Positions 26,353-38,204 of a DNA stretch of 64,000 nucleotides are shown one piece after another (the first letter of the stretch is position 1; the number at the start of each line of letters is the position of its first letter). A program made the translations under genes and the position numbers. The stretch spans positions 3,060,563 through 3,124,562 of the forward strand of contig NC_060063.1 of NCBI RefSeq assembly GCF_020283565.1. The letters run 5' to 3'. The notes beneath the pieces are model-generated. The model saw only the letters and a program-made list of their open reading frames with translations. It had not been told where the DNA came from and made no database searches. Source of the DNA: Trifolium pratense (taxonomy: Eukaryota; Streptophyta; Magnoliopsida; Fabales; Fabaceae).

Positions 26353-26414
26353 ATCTCCAATTTATTTTATTATAATTTTTATGTTGCACAAATCTTATTT
26401 GCATTTATTATCGA

Positions 26415-26570
26415 TCGTTAGTTGGTACATTAGTAATTTGCGTTAGACTTGATAAGGAGGACTATAGTTCGATTCATCGCACCTGCGATTGGGAGGGGTT
26501 GAAACAACTTGATGCCAAAACTGACTCTCAACCCAAATTAGGCGGATAATTATGGATTAAGTATGTGTCA
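26415..26570 (+). mobile_element. Probable SINE remnant
   Basis: The block contains gttagttggtacattag (A-box-like) and, about 50 bp on, actatagttcgattcatc (B-box-like), followed by the GC-richer cctgcgattgggaggggttg. The spacing fits a tRNA-derived SINE head. No target duplication was found, so this is a weaker call than the neighbouring element. Confidence 0.4.
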
Positions 26571-26967
26571 TTCATAATGGTGAAATAAAATAAAAGTTCA
26601 TAAAATCTAATTCAACTGACAAATATTGATTCTGTTATACTAGATATCTTTATTCGAGTTTGAATTTTATTTTATCTTTTGAACGGTAAATATAATATTA
26701 TTAATAATCAAGTCTCTACATAAGACGAACAGAGATCCATAAAAGAAAGACTACAAAACAAAAATATCGTATATAAGCGGAACATCAATGAAAATAGCAA
26801 AACAGACACTACCTAATAGAGGTCTTGAGTTTGAATTTGAGACCTCGCTACTCTAAGTATATAAGTTTGATTAATATTTGCCACTATGTGTACAAAAAAA
26901 TAAAAATAAAAAGTAAACAGAAAATATTATCTAACTAAAACAATATATTCAATTGCATAAATTATTA

Positions 26968-27230
26968 CTCCCTCCGTCTCAAATTGAATGACACAGTTGA
27001 CTGTTTCGCGCATGTCGATGCATAACTTTAACAATTAATATTTTTAATTATATTATAGTAAAAATTATAAAAATTTAATATTTTGAAAATACTCATCGAG
27101 ACGAATCTAACAACATCTTATATGCTAATTATAATATTTATTTTTATTTATTAGTAGAAAAATATGGTCAAAACAATATATGTGAATAGTACAATATAGT
27201 CAATTGTGTTACTCAATTTGGGACGGTGTC
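26968..27230. mobile_element. Stowaway-like MITE with degraded right end
   Basis: The left end reads TA then ctccctccgtctcaaatt, the typical Stowaway (Tc1/mariner) terminus beside a TA target. The right part has ctcaatttgggacggtg, the matching inverted end, but the outermost bases no longer match the left terminus. Non-coding and AT-rich. Confidence 0.6.
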
Positions 27231-28684
27231 AACCGTCTGATATTAATTCAACGGAAGATATTATTTTAACTTAAAAGACACGTTTTAATCACAACCGTCC
27301 GATTATATATTAACAGTCGAGATAAAAAAAATTGCGCGTAACTGCATGTACTTTTTACTGCAGCCAATTCATATCCAGTTAGAAGGATGGTTCCACTTAG
27401 TAAAGGATTTTATATTAAAGAATCTATGAATCCTAGTTCTCATTTCAGAAATTATGACAAAATCATTTCACTTCAACAACGTTCGCTAAATGCGATGCGA
27501 GTATGGTATTTTAAATTAAATAATTTTAAATGTATCGCGAATTCAAACAATATACCGATTATGTAACCAAAAAAAAAAAAAACAATATACCGATTATGTA
27601 TATCCTTGAATACTTAATATTTTTTTTTGACAAAAGAATACTTAATTTTTTGAAAGTTGTAAACCACGTATCCTAATGTAATTAGTTGATTGAAGTTTGC
27701 ATAAATATAACAAGTTATAAACCTATTCAGGAACTTAATTACCATCATAAAAAAAAAAAAAATCTCCATAGAAACGCTCAAACGCACGTCTATGATCTTT
27801 GATATTTCAAATAAAGCAAGAGATAATCCAGTAACATGTAGAAAGAGGAGTATTAGTATAGTAGCATTCCCATTATTGTTGGGAGGGAGTGATTTTTCTA
27901 AAAAGATGTTTAGAGCTACAAACAAGAGTTTATTGAAGGTTAAATAGAAAAATTAGTAGGAAAAATTCGTTTTTTTTTTTTCTGTGTCCAAATCAAATGA
28001 ACCAAGTTTCTATTTATAAAAAAAAATAATAATGAATTTTGGTGAAAAAAAAAATTTACTACGAAATAATTAACCCCAAATAATAATAATGAGATAAAAA
28101 TCTAAAAATCACAGCAACCAATAATATGTTGCCAAGTGGAGGAAGGGAACCACTCCCTCCCCCACCGTTCTTTGTTTCAACATTGTTGAATCTATTCAAC
28201 TTGTTTGAATCCACATGTTTTTCAACACATGGTTCAAACAAGGCCATTGCATTCATTCAACTATTGAAACTTTGATTCAACATGGCCATTGTAAATGGTC
28301 TTATAACATGTACATGGTTAAGTACATAGTATAATTTGACAGATTAAAGTTACAATTTATTAATTATGTTCTTATTTTTTCAATAAACAATGAAAGGAAA
28401 ATTCAGTTATAAACTGAGGCATCCTACCACATACACACTATTACATTGATGTTTAATTCATATTTCATGTACTTTTCAAACAACAAAAAAAAAAAATATT
28501 TCATACAATTAAATTGAACTTTTATAAAAATGTGAAATAAAATGAAATAAGCAAAAAAACACCTCAAATAGAGAACAAACCTAATTAGGAAATTAAACTA
28601 AGCACTTTGTAATAAGATTTAGAAAAACAACAGTTTTTTTTTTACACAACGACAGAATATCTGAATCATACAAAATGAACAATT
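27231..28684. other. AT-rich intergenic DNA without a supported gene
   Basis: Only chance open frames are visible. A minus-strand frame at 27614-27925 is rich in hydrophobic residues but has low-complexity runs and no recognisable domain. Around 28,130-28,290 a block repeats variants of ttcaac and ccattg and looks like part of a non-coding repeat. Homopolymer A/T runs are frequent. Confidence 0.6.
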
Positions 28685-30311
28685 CTAGCGACTCATGTCC
28701 ATTTCAACTTGAGGAGGCACTAGGTTGGTTTTCATTTTCCCCTCATTTGCTTTCCAACCTATACATCAATATAAAGAAGGTTAAATATTTTTTTCCCTAT
28801 AAAATAGAGACTTTTTAAGTGTAATCATTTAAAGTCAGAGTTTTTTTGCTCAGTATGGACTAACCCATAAAATTTACATTAGGAAAAATTAAATCTGAAA
28901 TGTCGAGAGAAGCACACTCTAAGGTCTCATATTAATATCGCTAAAGGCCAACTCGAGTGGGTTGGTACAATTAATAATATTAGTTTGGGGTTTCTTTAAA
29001 ATCAAATATATTTAATAATTTAAAAAAGAACTTATACTTAAGCACTATTTTTTTTATTATCAAATAAGTGTTTATAGTTAAGAAGTTAGTACCTTTTGAA
29101 GGATCGAGTCCACGATTTTTAAGTTCTCTATACTCTTGACAAATAGCACAAAGAGAACACCAACAGTGAACACAACAATCATTGCATGGTTCTTCTGGTA
29201 AATTGTATAGGGCTCTTAGTCCACTTCTAAATTTGTATGAATATATGCTTCCAAGTCCAAAAGAACCATACACACAAAATTTCGACCGTGCTTTTGTAGC
29301 AGCTGAAATTATTTTATATGACCCATTTTTGCAATGAAAAAAATTAGTAATAAAATATTTTTTGAACTTGATAATTTATATATGGAATTTTGAATATTTA
29401 AAAGTATATATACTATACTCACATGTTCTTCCTTGGTCTATGATCTCAACATTCCAACCAAAGGTCAAATGTCGACACCAACAAGTAAAACAACCTTTAT
29501 AAGAGAAAACAAGATAAAACATTAATAATAATTGAAGAATTAGAGACAAATTTCAACTGTAACGAAATTAGTAACGAAATTTAGAGAAAAAAAAATGATA
29601 TAATTGTTTTTGTTGAATTTAATAATTGAAGAATTAGAGACAAATTTCAATCGTGCCCCTAATTTAATTTCTATTAGTCAAATTAAGCTCATGTAATTAA
29701 AAACGAACTTTTTTTATAAGAAAAAGTTTAGAAGATTGGGTCTCTGAGCTCATTAGGGATAGAATAGAAAATGTGGGAAACGGATTTCCTGCTGTTACAG
29801 CAGGACGCTGTAACAGTCAAGGACCGTTCGATCTGAATCAGTGGCTCGGATTGAATACAGATAGATTGATCACAGCTGTCCGATCAGAAATCAGTGGCTG
29901 TGATTTGAAACAGCGGGAAACTGTGTTAATATTTACAGCAGCAAATCTGGATCCGAAAATGTGTACATATAGGTCTTTACATTGGCAGCAAAATTCAAAC
30001 TTCAGTAGCTGAATCTTTATCAATTTATCCTACTAATTCATAATTTTTTGCACCTTTGAGCTACATAGCATCACACAAAAGTACATACTCCACTATGTAC
30101 CAAAAAAAAAAAAAAAGAGTACATACTCCACTAATAAAAGTAAAAAAAAAAAATTAAAAAATGCAACAATTCATAATTTTTAGGGACATGACATGTAGAG
30201 TTTATAAAAGGGCTTACAATTTTCATAATCTTCACAGCAATCAAATAAACCTGTTGTCCATTTTCCAGTTGGTGGATCATTAATGTTAGGAATTTGTGCA
30301 CCATTATACAT
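28685..30311 (-). CDS. PLAC8-domain protein, PLANT CADMIUM RESISTANCE / FW2.2-like, 149 aa
   Basis: Four exons on the complement are 30218-30311, 29423-29494, 29093-29302 and 28685-28758. All have GT-AG borders, phases close, and 450 nt end in TAG. The N-terminus has [16 protein letters not shown], the usual PLAC8 start. The C-terminal half has [20 protein letters not shown] followed by [13 protein letters not shown], a strong signature of the plant PCR/FWL family. Known members are small plasma-membrane Cys-rich proteins affecting metal (Cd, Zn) efflux or organ size. The first Cys motif reads [13 protein letters not shown], where relatives usually have CPC. The middle hydrophobic stretch (about residues 60-75) also lacks the usual second Cys cluster. 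It is therefore a divergent member, perhaps with changed metal handling. Length is normal for the family. Intron 1 holds a repeat-like insertion. Confidence 0.85.
29735..30010. other. Repeat-like insertion in intron 1 of the PLAC8 gene
   Basis: A GC-richer block (about 29,740-29,965) contains ggatttcctgctgttacagc and small inverted pieces such as ctgttacagcag/gctgtaacag. A related phrase, ggatttcctgccgtcac, occurs near 31,730, so this is likely a dispersed repeat. Both strands have short open frames here that I regard as chance. Confidence 0.35.
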
Positions 30312-30588
30312 TTTGAAGCTTAATAAGCTAGTGACCAAATTATGATTTAACAAGTCTGTGAAACTTTGTTCCTAATTCATCAGCAAAGTTAATTATCTTG
30401 CATATATATAGCAATTGGAAAACCCCTATAGTGTTGAGATTGATATCTTATTATACTTTTCCTTTTGTCTTTTGTCGAACAACATCCAAGCAATAGTTTA
30501 TTAGCACTAATGCGTAAATATGTTTGATCTGCTAAAAAATAAAGGACAGGACATAACAACTTCTGATCTACTATGTTTGAATTTAAAA

Positions 30589-31211
30589 TTGGGATGACAA
30601 TTTGACTTATACCCAGAGGGTATCCGCAAAAATTACCCACAACGGGTCGGGTAAAAACCTGCATTTTGGGTACGGGCACGGGTATGAGTAATTATCCGCA
30701 AAAATGAACGGGTATGGGTGCGGGTACGGGTACCTTAGTACCCACCTCGCCCCATACCCGCATAATATTTATTTATTTTATTTATATTATTATATTATAA
30801 TATATGTAAATCAATTTAAAACAATACAACTCTACTAAATTATTATATATTTTTAATAAAAATGTTTATTTATAACATAATATAAAAATAATATGAATAT
30901 GTAACATAAATATGATCTTTAACATAAGGTTATTAATAATTTTATTTATAATTTTCATTAGTCAATATTAAAATCTTTGAAATTTTTTTAATTCTATTAA
31001 AATTATATAATATTTTATAATTGATCAATTTATTTTTAGTAAACATGCGGGTAACGGGTATGGGTACCTAGGTACCCATAGGGTATGTGGACGGGGGCGA
31101 AAGTTATTACCCACACAGGTATGAGGATGGGTACGAGTATTTTTTTCAATCTGCGGATATGGGGATGAGTACCATAGTACCCTACCCATACCCTACCCAT
31201 TGTCATCCCTA
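30589..31211. mobile_element. hAT-like MITE, about 620 bp, with GGTATGGGTA-rich arms
   Basis: The left end gggatgacaat and the right end attgtcatccc are exact inverted copies. Inside, both arms are packed with variants of gggtacgggtatggg (left) and its complement, forming a large potential foldback around an AT-rich core (about 30,770-31,040). Flanking 8-bp sequences atttaaaa and ctttgaaa agree at 6 of 8 positions, compatible with an aged hAT target duplication. No transposase. Confidence 0.7.
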
Positions 31212-33014
31212 CTTTGAAACTGTTTCTGATATTGGACAAACTGGAGGTCAAGAGACGAGACAAAAACTGAAATTCTTGTCGAGACTTTGTAGTGTATGAG
31301 GATTTTGATATTATTTGACATTTCATTTACAAACTAGAAAAAAAAATAGTGTATAGTTTTGTTTAAAAAATATGTTATAGTTCTATTATATTTATTTACA
31401 TTTGATTTTGAAAGAAAAAAAGAATATGGGGACGAGGAAACCTCTCCTTCATATGCTGGTACCTGTACAACAAAATGTGCCAGATATATAATTGTATGAA
31501 AATGTTAACATATGTTTTAAGAATATTAGTTACGAAATTTGAAAAATGGTACATTTAATTCTTTAAAAATTTATACATTAATTTCTAAAAAATTACTAAC
31601 ATGACCCTATTATGTAAAGTTTGGTAGACTAATAATTTGTAGTAAAGTGTCCCACATTCCCTTTCACAAAGGCTCAAAAGTCAAGACACCAAAACGGGAT
31701 GGCTTTTCAACGATCACAAGAGGAAAATGGATTTCCTGCCGTCACTATCTGACTGCAGGTTAATCTCAGCCATTCATTTTAAAATTTGGACCACCAAAAT
31801 TTTGATCTAAAGACTAGAAATGCATGACTGCATGGTCATTTGAATGCATGGAATCCAGGTCCTCACAAGAGTATGAATTTTAACAATCACAAGAAAGTAT
31901 TTTTTTTGTTGATAAAATCACAAGAGAGTATGAAAGCAACATTTACTTAAATTTAAATAACTAGACGCCGTGTACGGATATTTTAGAATGACATATATAA
32001 CATTTAATTTTGTTATAGTATTCTTTTTAAGAAAAAAAAAGTACGAATTTCAACAATCACAAGAGTACGAATTTCAACAATCACAAGAGTACGAAAGCAA
32101 CATTTACTTAAATTTAAGTAATTAGACGCCGTGCACGGAGTTGGATCACCTACTCACTACTGTGTTGCGACAAGGACTGGAACTACCTTCACTTTTGGAC
32201 CTTTGATTAATTAACATCTCTTTTGTTTATTAAATTTGATATCGTTGTTGTGAGAGCTGACATTTAGTGTTTTTCTTTTTTTTTTTTTTGTAAAATTTGG
32301 GTTTCTTTGATGAGATACTAGGAGTATTGTTTAATGTGAAGATGAATGCTATGAATTTTTATTTTTATATGAATGTGTAATAAATTCTTAAAAAAAAAAA
32401 CATTTTATAATATAAAGGCCTAAATCATTTTTTTTTTATTTTACTAGTGTTTGTTTCAGATTTTTTCAAAAATCATTTTACTAAAAAAATCATTTTTTCT
32501 TCAAAATGAAAAGCTATTTTCAATAGCTTTCTTCAAAATCTATTTTTTTGAAAACCATTTTTTAAAAAAATAGATTTTTGTGATCGTAAACAAACGGAAA
32601 ATAGTTTTAGATTTTCTTCAAAATCTTTACAAAAAAATCTCAAGATTTTTTTCAAAAAAAAAATCATTTTTTTTAAAGTTTAAACAAACAGGCCCACAAC
32701 TGTGTTCTTATGGGACAAACATGTGTACATTTCCAACAGGCGTACAAGAGTGTTTCACAATGCCTAGTTTGAAGGTGAACAGCCATCGATTTAGCGACTA
32801 CGAATATGCATGAGATTATTGACTGTGTAAACAATCAAAATCCATAAGAATGACTTAAAAATGAAAAGTCTAAATTGTATTTTTCAAGCTATGCAGATAA
32901 TAAGAATCAATTGATACAATTCATAACAACATTCTCTTTTATCTCAACCATCCTAGTTATCATTATTCTTTGCTCCATGATCATCAAAACTGATGATACC
33001 CTGAAAAGTCTGCA
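31212..33014. other. Intergenic region with local duplication and no supported gene
   Basis: Mostly AT-rich filler. A block of about 100 bp at 31,868-31,977 (tcacaagagagtatgaaagc through gacgccgtgtacgg) recurs at 32,040-32,140 with few changes. Within the second copy the phrase cgaatttcaacaatcacaag is itself tandemly doubled. The stretch 32,700-32,990 is homologous to 42,570-42,880 downstream of the second isomerase copy, so it is ancestral 3' flank of that gene. Confidence 0.6.
32444..32694. mobile_element. Probable MITE, T/A-rich foldback
   Basis: Starts gtgtttgtttcagatttttt and ends with aaagtttaaacaaacagg, roughly inverted. The interior holds further nested inverted pieces such as gaaaagctattttc/gaaaaccatttttt. 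Non-coding, no clear target duplication. Confidence 0.45.
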
Positions 33015-35555
33015 TCAACGAACTTTAGTCTTTTTTGTCTGGTTTTGAACTTGAACTGCAGCAACAATCTTCCTCCAGCACCGTATGCAGATGATCGAGG
33101 GTATTACAATCCAAGAGAAATTTGCTCCAATGTAGTATGCATAGTAGTAAAATGAATTTGTAGAAAAATTATCGCCTTCCAAAATCGCTGTTATAAAATA
33201 TACAGCAGTTCCATAAAGCTGACCTAAAGAAACTGCAAATTGAAGAATGTAGCTGTATGGTTTCCCGGTAGCTATTGCGTATCTGTCATCCATATTGGAA
33301 ACACAAACCGTAAGATTAAAAATGAAAATTAAAACCACCAGAGTCTAGCGCAAATGGTTAGCGCACGTGTTTGTGAGTGTTCTAAACTTCAGGATATCTA
33401 GTTGCGCATCATATCATTAGGATATGTTTGGTTTGCAGTTTGAAAAGCATGGTCGGATCCGAAATAACTAGAGTTTAACTTACACTGCAAGAAGACTAGC
33501 TGGACCCTCCAAAACTGCTGTTAGTCCTTCAACAGTGACCACCCCTGCATCCCTTGCTGCATATCTTGAGTCCCCTTTGCTATATTCCTTCCCTATAATA
33601 TTGGAAAAAATTCATAAACTTCCGGTTTGGATGAACTGCATAGTTAAGCGCCACACTTATATCTTAATTAAGCGTTGCACTTATCATATAAGTGCTTATG
33701 ACAATAAATAAACTTAAATAAGCCAATCCAAAAAGTCTAACAAGTACTTTAACAATGTTGCATCTGTGTTCAATGTCAAATAACAATTAAAAACCACTTA
33801 CAAACTTCAGCAAGGTAGAAGCCAGTATTATCTTTGTAAAACTCAGGTGTGAAAGCGAAGTAACCCTCAAGAACGAAGTGTGTGAGACCTGTGAAAGCCC
33901 ACCAGAAAATTAGCAGCCTGTCGACTGTTGTTTTCTTGAGGCGTCCTGCAAAAATTCACGGTCAAGTAAACAAAATCAGAAAATCAAAATCCATTTCAAG
34001 ATGATAGAAATTCAAATAGCAATGATAGTAGCAGAAAGCCATAAGAAAAAGCCTAATCCTAGAACTTGTAACAAAATGATATCATGTGAAAATACAATGT
34101 AGAATGAGCCGAGACAATGTACAACGAACTGATATGATTTTTGTAGTGCACACAAGCTTTCAAGTTTAGATTCTAGCATTGAGTAAGGTCTTGTTCTAAG
34201 CAAATATCTTCATATTAAGATTAATCACATCATTGTTTGGATAAACAACTTATTTTGCAGCTTATAACATAAACGCTTATTTTGAATAAGCAATTTCTAT
34301 AACACAGGATAAAATAAAGTCAAACATATTTCGTATAATATAAGCTATCCTAGTTTGAGCTTATGGAAATAAGTTGAAAACAACTTATGAACATCTGATA
34401 AGCAGTTTTCATAAGTTCACCCAAACAGTGTCACAAACAAGTGCTTATGCCATTAGATAAACTTACTTAAGCCAATCCAAACAGGCTTATAGTCAACAAG
34501 AAGAAAGTTTAACATTAGGTTAGTAAACAGGACATTGAATATGTCCAGAAAATGTAGTAATCCCACTAGGATTGTAAATGATCATGCCATAGTGTTCATT
34601 AACAAACCACAAACAGAACAAAGTTAATCATAGAGTCATTTATTAATTTCAGAGAAGAGACATTTTATATTTTCTAATCAAAGACAAAAGCAAAGAAGGA
34701 ACACACTTCATAACATTACAATTCATGCATTCGGGACATCAGTCACCGTTCAATCAAGTTCGAACAGTCAAGATTCAAGCCACCAATGTCACAAATGCAT
34801 GAATAACAACTATATTTGCTTGCAATTCTATCAATAACAACTATCACGACAACAACCACAATTTAAAACTAAAATTTCGGCATTTATGAAGCACGGACAT
34901 TGACACAAACACCAGACGCGTCACAGACACCGACACATCAATGTAATTATAAGTGTCGTTGTCAGACACCAAGGCGTGTCCGGCACTACACCACGACACG
35001 CCTAATCCAATGAGTGTATGTGCTTTACAGGGCATTAACAAAGGGAAAAAAATTGAAACCACACATACATAGGTTTTAAAACTAACAAGGAAATCGAATT
35101 GCTTACAGAATGGAAGCTGCAAAAATCCATATTTGATTGCAATTCTATCGATTAACAACTATCAAGACTGCAACCACAGTTTAAAACTGCAATTTCGAAA
35201 TTAACAAAGGAAAATTTTGTAACTACACCCACATAGGTTTTAACGAAAAAAAGGGATTTTTTTTATGATAAATGAACAAATTAAGTTAATGGGTCAATTA
35301 TTCAATAACAAAAATCAATACAATTGAACTATTTTTTTCTTCATTTTTATTGAAAAAACTCAAATTAAGTTGAATTTTGGTTTATTTACCTGAGAAGATC
35401 CATGTGACTGCAAAGACGCTGATAGTGAAAGAGGCATAGATAGAGAGAATGTTTGATTGAGAGAGGAAACAAGGAATGTAGCCAGGAAGATTCAAGTCTC
35501 GTGGAACGTAGGGATGAGGATGAACAACATCTTGTGACGTTTGAGATTCCGCCAT
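33015..35555 (-). CDS. HYD1: 3-beta-hydroxysteroid delta8,delta7-isomerase (EBP family), 228 aa
   Basis: Four exons on the complement are 35390-35555, 33802-33945, 33484-33592 and 33015-33282. All have GT-AG borders and phase-consistent joins (687 nt). The enzyme shifts the sterol B-ring double bond from delta8 to delta7 in the ER membrane, a step of plant sterol synthesis. The N-terminus MAESQTSQ leads into HPYVPRDLNLPGY, followed by four or five hydrophobic segments. EBP active-site residues are recognisable: His78 and Glu82 in THFVLEGYF, Glu125 in VTVEGLTAVLEGPASLL, and Trp197 in GANFSWIVIP. The C-terminal QTKKTKVR is a basic ER-type tail. Length is close to that of the Arabidopsis homologue. 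Intron 1 is long (1,444 bp) and holds MITEs; intron 3 has a SINE-like insert. The start is the first ATG of the conserved N-terminus. This is the only complete, undamaged isomerase copy in the window. Confidence 0.93.
33335..33440 (+). mobile_element. SINE-like insertion in isomerase intron 3
   Basis: The phrase gtctagcgcaaatggttag followed by cgcacgtg resembles a pol III A box. In the two other isomerase copies (40,750-40,840 and 43,230-43,320) the same insert continues to gaatttgattcct, which is B-box-like. Its presence in all three copies means it predates their duplication. Confidence 0.5.
34232..34492. mobile_element. MITE in isomerase intron 1 (tgtttggat ends)
   Basis: The left end is tgtttggataaacaactta and the right end is aagccaatccaaacag, inverted at the tip. 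The interior contains cttattttgaataagc and cataagttcacccaaac. A homologous copy sits at about 44,833-45,080 in the second isomerase gene, so insertion preceded the gene duplication. A related element is at about 60,391-60,606. Confidence 0.6.
34800..35215. repeat. Direct repeat flanking a gacac-rich foldback in isomerase intron 1
   Basis: The phrase gcaattctatcaataacaac near 34,822 recurs as gcaattctatcgattaacaa near 35,140. Each copy is followed by atttaaaactaaaatttcgg or a close variant. Between them, about 34,890-35,010, lies a block of gacac/gtgtc motifs (cacagacaccgacacatcaa and gtgtcgttgtcagacacc) that folds on itself like a known type of plant MITE. Confidence 0.45.
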
Positions 35556-35699
35556 TTTCTTGTTCGATCTGAATCAATGAGATTATTAGATGTTTGACTG
35601 TTTTTGAGTTGGAAATGGACAGTGTGTTTGTGTTTGTTTTGATTGGTGAATTTATGTGACTTTTTAGGAAAAGGGTAGTTGGCACTTGTCAGATCAGAT

Positions 35700-38100
35700 C
35701 GTGTGAAGTTAATGATAGTTTAAAGTTTACTCTTATTGTGATTGAATCAGAATTTTACCCTATTATTTTAAAATGTGAAATTTTAATCTCTCTATTTTAT
35801 AATTTTTTTGATTTATCCCTATAATATTTGACTCATATTTGCTTATGTTGGTGGTTTTGGTGCGAGATCCTAAGTAGTCTGATATTCATACTTTTACCTT
35901 AGTTGTTTTAGTCTTTCTTTAATTGGAGCATATTTAGGTGTGTATTATTCTCAAAGTTGGAGCTGTTTTTAGGAGGTTGTCATTAAAGATTTGTGTTCAT
36001 CATCCTAGTTATTTTGACAAGGTGTTCATTGTTGCTTATTTTTTAGAGCTTTCACTTTAGTTGTTTTTTCTATTGTAGCAGGTTTGGAAGGTGTGCAGGC
36101 TTGGAATTCAACTTCCAATTGTCACCATATAGTCTTTGTAGATCCTCTTTGTATTTTGCTTTGTAGGGGCAAAATTCTAAGAATAAAATGGAAGGGTTAA
36201 AATTTCGGATTTTAAAATAGAAGGTAAAATTCCGATTCAATCGAGAGAGAGGGGGGAGGAGGAGGGGGGTGATAAAACTGCATTTAAGCCTAAAGTTTTA
36301 CAAGACCGGCTGGTTCGATCGGTTCATCTTGGAATTAGACTTTACCATTGCAGATTTAGTTAAGTTTTTGGATTGAAGATGTGCGTAAACATGATAGAGT
36401 GAATCGGTGGAACTCAGTGATAACTCTCAAAGATGATTTGAGAAATCAATGATTGTTTGATTATGATCGAACGAACACCAATATTTCAAATGTGTGAATG
36501 TGGTGGTATCCCCTGACCGTCTGAAATCTAAATTCTGCATAGGTGCACAATTAACATATATACAATTAAAACATATTACATATTATGTGTTATCATACTA
36601 GTAATAATGCACCGAATATCATTAGGGCTCCGCCGTTAAGCGAGTTTGGATGAAAGTAAATCCCTTACTATTTTTTCAATTTAGTTCTTAATGTTAATTG
36701 AAAATTTATGATTTATTTTTTTGTCAAGTAGCTTAATAGCTATAATTCCACCTTCAGGGTGAATAAGAAAAGTGTTCGGGATTCGAACATCAACTCATGC
36801 ATATTGCAGAGCTAAACTAAAAAAAAAATTATGGTTTTTCTAGTGTCATCAAAACCATCATTCATCGGTGATTCATCATTTGAGTCTCCAAATACTACAT
36901 TGAAGGCACCATCCTCACTCTCAAGCACATACTTATGTCTATGTACAATTTGGTATGCAGCTTCTTCCTCACTTCATCTAATTGATCTTTAGGTTTGCTT
37001 GCATCTTGCGTCTATGTACAACTTTGACTTGGAGGAAAAATTCTCTTTAGAACTATTAATATGCTCTAAGGCCCCTCAACATGTTTTGAAAATTTGAGAG
37101 ATTTTAGAGTATGTTGAGGGGCCTAAAGATGTTTTTTTTGAGTTGGAGTGTTAATTAGATCCAATTTGGTCATCTTGGGTCTAGCAACAAACTTGGGCCT
37201 CATATTCAAATTGGGCAACAACATTGTTTAAGACTCTAGATAACACTAAGAGTTATTCTTTTCGCTTACTCATTGTTTCTCACACGCCCTTTAAAATGAT
37301 CAAAATACTCCCCTCGCTATCTGGGTATTGAACTGAGTTTGATGCATATGTAGTGAGTGACACTTTTTTTACTCAACCCCAATGTCTGCACCCTACACGT
37401 CACCCAAATGAAACAACACCTTGATCTGAAGAAAAAAAATCGCTCGCTACCTAGGCAGCAGACGCCTTCACCCTATTCGCATTGTGCAATGTGAACCCCT
37501 TCGCTATATAACACAAGCCCCACCTCCTTCCCTCTCATTTCAACAATTTAAAAAAAATAAAATTTTTCAAAAAACCCTAAAACTCGAAATTCTCACTAAA
37601 TCCACCATTTTCTTCGCATTCGTGTTCGGAATCCCTTAAGAATTGAACACCAAAGCTAACAAACAATCATTTAGGGCACATTTGCGCCAATTTTCACTTG
37701 CATTTTTGTTTTTTTTTCTTGACTGGTGTTGTTCGCTGTCTACATAGTGAACTAAGTTAAAAATGTGTGTTACCTATGCAGCGAATCATGCTGATGTTGA
37801 TGCTTTGCTAATTTATATACGTTATGCATGTTTGTTGAACTATTGTAATTTTATTGTGCAGACATGAATTGTTTAACTAATTTAGTTAAGCGTGTTAGGG
37901 AAGAGGGGTCTTTCAGCCACCGTCTCTTTTAGGAGAGAAACCACACCGACAATTGTATTATTTTTAAATGATCATGAGGTATGCATAAAACCATATATCT
38001 TCCGTTATTATGTTACATATACCTATGACCACTTACTTAAGATTCAAGTCTTTTCCCACTTGATCATGTACTTGATTCATTTAAATTATAAAGTCAAACA
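35700..38100. other. Intergenic region between isomerase and P450, repeat remnants only
   Basis: No gene was supported. Around 35,850-36,180 a T-rich stretch with gttttagtctttctttaatt resembles a LINE 3' tail. A SINE-like unit lies at about 36,720-36,830 (agcttaatagctataattcc, then gttcgggattcgaacatc, then an A run). A short hairpin is at 37,067-37,126. Around 37,500-37,640 tcgctatataacacaagccc followed by ccctaaaactcg resembles a promoter/leader piece with no attached gene. Confidence 0.5.
37067..37126. repeat. Short inverted repeat (aaggcccctcaacat)
   Basis: The arms aaggcccctcaacat and atgttgaggggccta pair over about 14 bases across a loop of about 28 bases. It could be a hairpin in RNA or a remnant of a foldback element. 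No terminator or microRNA claim is made. Confidence 0.5.
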
Positions 38101-38141
38101 ATTACTCTCAATGAATATTATAGACAATTGTCAGCACAACA

Positions 38142-38166
38142 CCATAAATCATATCATATAAAAACA
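38142..38166 (+). promoter_or_regulatory. Putative TATA region of the first P450 gene
   Basis: The stretch accataaatcatatcata leads into tataaaaacacc, ending about 40 bp before the ATG. The same sequence precedes the P450 at 54,185, supporting common descent and use as a core promoter. Confidence 0.5.
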
Positions 38167-38204
38167 CCAATATCCTATCCCAATTTTCAATCAACCAAGC
38201 AACC

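Noticed and set aside
27614..27925. 103-aa hydrophobic open frame on the minus strand
   Set aside because: Phe/Lys-rich low complexity from homopolymer runs, no recognisable domain, no supporting splice or promoter context.
29773..30012. Possible 79-aa gene on the plus strand
   Set aside because: It lies inside intron 1 of the PLAC8-like gene, overlaps another open frame on the opposite strand, and resembles a dispersed repeat also seen near 31,730.
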